Positions 5,536 to 7,765 of a stretch of DNA of 7,765 bases are shown piece by piece. A program made the translations under genes and the position numbers. The stretch covers positions 1 to 7,765 of the forward strand of contig JAPULD010000291.1 of assembly GCA_027295365.1 (NCBI GenBank), written 5' to 3'. Below the pieces are notes generated by a model, which was given only the letters and a program-made list of their open reading frames with translations, did not search any database and had not been told where the DNA came from. Origin of the DNA: Planctomycetota bacterium (lineage in GTDB: Bacteria; Planctomycetota; Phycisphaerae; Phycisphaerales; SM1A02). Position 1 is the stretch's first letter. Each line of letters begins with the position of its first letter.

Positions 5536-7562
5536 TCCATCTCATCATTCACCATCGTCAGCGATTCAATTTCCACGCCTTCAGGGAGGGCGGCCAAGAA
5601 CTTCTTCCCGTAGAACTTCGTCACGATCCGGGGATCGAGGACCGCGATGAGGCCCTTGTCGGTGCTGGAGCGGATGAGCCTTCCCACCCCCTGCTTGAAG
5701 CGGATGATCGCCCGGGGCAGCTGATCGTCCATAAATGGATTGCCTCCCTGGGCCTTGATCTTGGCGTGTCTCGCCTCGACCAGGGGGCGATCGGGTACCT
5801 CAAAAGGCAAACGGGTGATGATGACGTTGCGAAGTCCGCGGCCCCTCACATCAACGCCTTGCCAAAAACTGGATGTGCCCAGCAAAACCGATCGCTCATC
5901 ATCGCGAAAACGCTTGAGGAGCAGCCCGGGACGGCCATCACGCCCCTGCACCAGCACGGGGAAACCATCGTCGGTCAGCGTATCGCGCAAAATGTCGGCA
6001 ACCGCATTGAGCATCGAAAAACTGGTGAACAATACAAACGCCCCACCATCCGTCTCGCGGACGATGGACTCGACCCGGGGGACCAATTGTTCAACGTACC
6101 TTTCGTCGCTGGGCAAGCACAAAGACTGATCGACGAGGATGCGCATCTGCGAGGCGTGATCGAATGGGCTGCCCAATTGAATTGCCTCGGCGTTCTCGCA
6201 CCCCATGCGCTTCATAAAATGAGAGAAGTCATCGGGTCCCGTCGCAAGCGTCGCGGATGTCAGCGTGACGGAAATATCCTGGGCGAACAACCGCTCGCGG
6301 AGGATCGGCGCGACATCGACCGCAGCGCACTTCAGCGTCAATCGTCTTCGTTGATCACTCTGGCCATGAGCACTCCCGGGGCGGGGGCGGGAGTCCGCGC
6401 CTTCGAGAAAATACACGCATCCTTCGATTTGCTGACCCAGAAAAAGCCTCAGTTCCGTGGCGATGTCGCTCGCACGTTGGGCATAGCTATTAAGCTCGAA
6501 TTCATCGGCCTCCCGGTCGGCCTTGTCGCGCAGGAATCGCAGCAGCTTGGCCAGTTCGCCCATCGGCTCGGACAAGGGGTTGCCGACAATGTCGGGCTTG
6601 GAGATGCGGCCATTGCCCGGCCCATGTTGCTGCTGCCACTTCACCAGATTGTCAAACAAGGCCGAAGCGGCGTCTCGACACTCCAGGCTCAGATGGATCG
6701 CCTTGTCAATCAGCGTGGTCGACTCGTCCTTGAGCTTCAGGGAAGTCAGAAACCCCTTGCTTCGGCGGGGATGAAAGAGCAATCGCAGCAAGTGAAAGAT
6801 GCGCCCCTCGGCGATGGTGAGTCCGAAGTGGTCCGCCGCGATGTCCTCGGCTCCATGCGCCTCGTCGATGATGACATGATCATAAGGAGGCAGAAACCCG
6901 ACGCCCTGGCCCCGAAGGGCGAGATCGGAGAAGAACAGCGCGTGATTGCAGACGAGCAGGTCGCCATTCTCCATCCGCCGCCTGGCTGACTGGTAGAAAC
7001 ACTTGTCGTAGGTCGGGCACTTGCGACCCATGCAGTTGTGCGTGTCGGACTGGGCGTAGTCCCAGACCTCGGGCCGGGGCAGCTGAGGCAGCGTGGAAAG
7101 CGTTCCGTCGTCCGTCGTATAGGCCCAGTCCTCGATCATGTGCAGGCTGTGCCGGGCATCATCATCTGGAAAAAGCTTCTCCTGCCGCTCGCTGGCGAGT
7201 TTGAGCCTTCGCAGGGAGACGTAATTGCCTCGCCCCTTGACCAGCACCGAGGTGAATTCATCGGGAATCACCGCGTTGAGCAGGGGCAGATCCTTTTCGA
7301 TGAGCTGCTCCTGCAGGTTGATCGTGTTGGTGACGACGACGATCCGCTGCTCGTTTTCGAGGATGTGCTTGATCGCGGGAATGAGATACGCGAAGGATTT
7401 CCCGACCCCCGTCCCCGCTTCGACGACCAAATGGCCCTTGCGATTCATCGTGCGATCGACCGCCTCGGCCATCTGCAGCTGCTGGGGGCGAGGTTCGAAG
7501 TTTTCCAGTCGCCGCGCGATGGCCCCTTCGGGGGAGAGCAAGTTGGAGACGTCAAGCAGCAT
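5514..7562 (-). CDS. dinG: DinG/YoaA-type ATP-dependent DNA helicase (XPD-like superfamily 2)
   Basis: A 682-residue helicase of the XPD/DinG group, 5'-3' enzymes with an Fe-S cluster that act on R-loops, G-quadruplexes and repair intermediates. Motifs in order: Q-motif-like RPQQ (25-28), Walker A AGTGVGKS (49-56), KGRGNY (109-114), a Cys set at 177, 182 and 188, NHALFFSDLAL (206-216), DEAH (233-236), SATLA (436-440), FWQGVDVRG (566-574) and motif VI QGVGRLIRS (624-632). The Cys spacing (x4, x5) equals that of E. coli DinG C194/C199/C205. The fourth ligand is normally the Cys following KGR-NY-x, but here it is Ser116; Cys205 is a possible stand-in. There is no N-terminal exonuclease domain, unlike Firmicute DinG. 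ATG 7562 fits the family start and lacks a Shine-Dalgarno sequence; a -10-like hexamer lies 6 nt upstream. The 3' end overlaps the ankyrin gene. Confidence 0.9.
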   Translation of the reverse strand: MLLDVSNLLSPEGAIARRLENFEPRPQQLQMAEAVDRTMNRKGHLVVEAGTGVGKSFAYLIPAIKHILENEQRIVVVTNTINLQEQLIEKDLPLLNAVIPDEFTSVLVKGRGNYVSLRRLKLASERQEKLFPDDDARHSLHMIEDWAYTTDDGTLSTLPQLPRPEVWDYAQSDTHNCMGRKCPTYDKCFYQSARRRMENGDLLVCNHALFFSDLALRGQGVGFLPPYDHVIIDEAHGAEDIAADHFGLTIAEGRIFHLLRLLFHPRRSKGFLTSLKLKDESTTLIDKAIHLSLECRDAASALFDNLVKWQQQHGPGNGRISKPDIVGNPLSEPMGELAKLLRFLRDKADREADEFELNSYAQRASDIATELRLFLGQQIEGCVYFLEGADSRPRPGSAHGQSDQRRRLTLKCAAVDVAPILRERLFAQDISVTLTSATLATGPDDFSHFMKRMGCENAEAIQLGSPFDHASQMRILVDQSLCLPSDERYVEQLVPRVESIVRETDGGAFVLFTSFSMLNAVADILRDTLTDDGFPVLVQGRDGRPGLLLKRFRDDERSVLLGTSSFWQGVDVRGRGLRNVIITRLPFEVPDRPLVEARHAKIKAQGGNPFMDDQLPRAIIRFKQGVGRLIRSSTDKGLIAVLDPRIVTKFYGKKFLAALPEGVEIESLTMVNDEMDQFFDEF

Positions 7563-7568
7563 GATGTG

Positions 7569-7574
7569 ATTCTA
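7569..7574 (-). promoter_or_regulatory. Candidate -10 element of dinG, placed for a leaderless mRNA
   Basis: On the - strand TAGAAT (5 of 6 matches to TATAAT) is followed by exactly 6 nt (CACATC) and then the dinG ATG, so the expected +1 falls on the start codon. No good -35 hexamer lies 16-18 bp upstream, and no Shine-Dalgarno sequence lies close to the ATG. The spacing is identical to that before thiS. Confidence 0.35.
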
Positions 7575-7610
7575 CACCCCCAACACAAGAATCGAAGGTA
7601 ATGACAGCCG

Positions 7611-7646
7611 GGTGCCACGGACAGCGAGCAAAGCGAGTCGTCCGTG
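7611..7646 (+). repeat. Left REP-like arm
   Basis: The arm starts with GGTGCCACGGAC. CACGGAC (7616-7622) pairs with GTCCGTG (7640-7646) to form a 7 bp stem around a 17 nt loop. The outer 17 nt (7611-7627) are the exact reverse complement of the outer end of the right arm. Confidence 0.8.
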
Positions 7647-7665
7647 TCTTCGACTGGAAGCCAGA

Positions 7666-7719
7666 CTATCGAAGAACGTACTCGAGCATCCAGGAGATTC
7701 CGTATTCATTCCTGCAATC
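7666..7719 (-). pseudogene. Possible 3' remnant of a gene within the REP doublet
   Basis: On the - strand, starting directly inside the right arm, the core reads 17 residues, DCRNEYGISWMLEYVLR, followed by TAG (7666-7668). The run resembles the last strand of VOC/PhnB-like (glyoxalase-fold) proteins, which often end in a D-x-x-G-x-x-WM pattern. If real, the right arm sits within or replaces the upstream coding sequence of a gene that continues past the window end. The piece is short and the match is by eye only, so chance is a serious alternative. Confidence 0.25.
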
Positions 7720-7721
7720 GG

Positions 7722-7759
7722 CACGGACGACTCCGTTTCACTTCGCTGTCCGTGGCACC
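7722..7759 (-). repeat. Right REP-like arm, inverted copy of the left arm
   Basis: CACGGAC (7722-7728) pairs with GTCCGTG (7748-7754) in a 7 bp stem. The arm ends with GTCCGTGGCACC. It matches the reverse complement of the left arm except for the 9 nt centre, where the left arm has 7 unlike nt. Sequence changes in the loop with conserved stem ends are typical of REP families. Confidence 0.8.
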
Positions 7760-7765
7760 TAGATC

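Larger units (their letters stand above)
7611..7759. mobile_element. REP-doublet (BIME) or MITE-like element with long inverted arms
   Basis: This 149 bp unit has a 36 bp left arm and a 38 bp right arm in inverted orientation around a 75 bp core. Reverse-complementing the left arm and comparing it with the right gives 12 identical bases at the inner end and 17 at the outer end, with unlike centres of 7 and 9 nt. Each arm is also a hairpin by itself, with a 7 bp stem. This pattern fits REP sequences mobilised by IS200-like REP-associated tyrosine transposases, or a small non-autonomous element. No transposase is present in the window, and target-site duplication is not evident next to the arms. 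Confidence 0.7.

Noticed and set aside
5766..6989. A 407-codon open frame on the + strand
   Set aside because: It lies wholly antisense to the helicase gene and shows no recognisable domain.
7611..7759. CRISPR array
   Set aside because: There are only two repeat copies, in inverted rather than direct orientation, with one 75 bp interval.

Overview
The window is GC-rich bacterial chromosome, dense in core genes and with little accessory DNA. The protein set suggests Planctomycetota, perhaps class Phycisphaerae: a CitMHS_2-like sodium:proton antiporter, a tandem UspA protein, ThiS-ThiG, a ManB-type hexose phosphomutase, a large secreted ankyrin protein and a DinG-type helicase. The taxonomic call rests on protein style only, since no marker RNA is present.

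Layout. Positions 1-717 (+) hold the 3' part of a transporter gene that carries an in-frame TAG at 241-243. A tandem-domain universal stress protein follows at 808-1635 (+). Next come thiS (1743-1943) and thiG (1951-2829) on the + strand, 7 bp apart; their products work together in making the thiazole half of thiamine. A phosphomannomutase/phosphoglucomutase on the - strand (4242-2845) converges on thiG with a 15 bp gap. Divergent from it, across only 36 bp, is a predicted lipoprotein made almost entirely of about 11 ankyrin repeats (4279-5535, +). Its last 22 bp overlap the 3' end of a dinG-type helicase gene (7562-5514, -). The last 203 bp are non-coding and hold two long REP-like arms in inverted orientation (7611-7646 and 7722-7759). 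The 75 bp between the arms may contain the broken 3' end of another gene.

The genes do not form one pathway. The only clear functional pair is thiS-thiG. The transporter and stress protein could be co-transcribed. No complete new system was found. The points most worth a second look are the amber codon in the transporter, the inverted REP-like pair with a possible gene tail between its arms, -10-like hexamers exactly 6 nt before the start codons of thiS and dinG (suggesting leaderless mRNAs), a Cys-to-Ser change at an expected Fe-S ligand of the helicase, and the very compact divergent and convergent gene junctions. No tRNA, rRNA, CRISPR array, intact transposase or convincing intrinsic terminator was seen.
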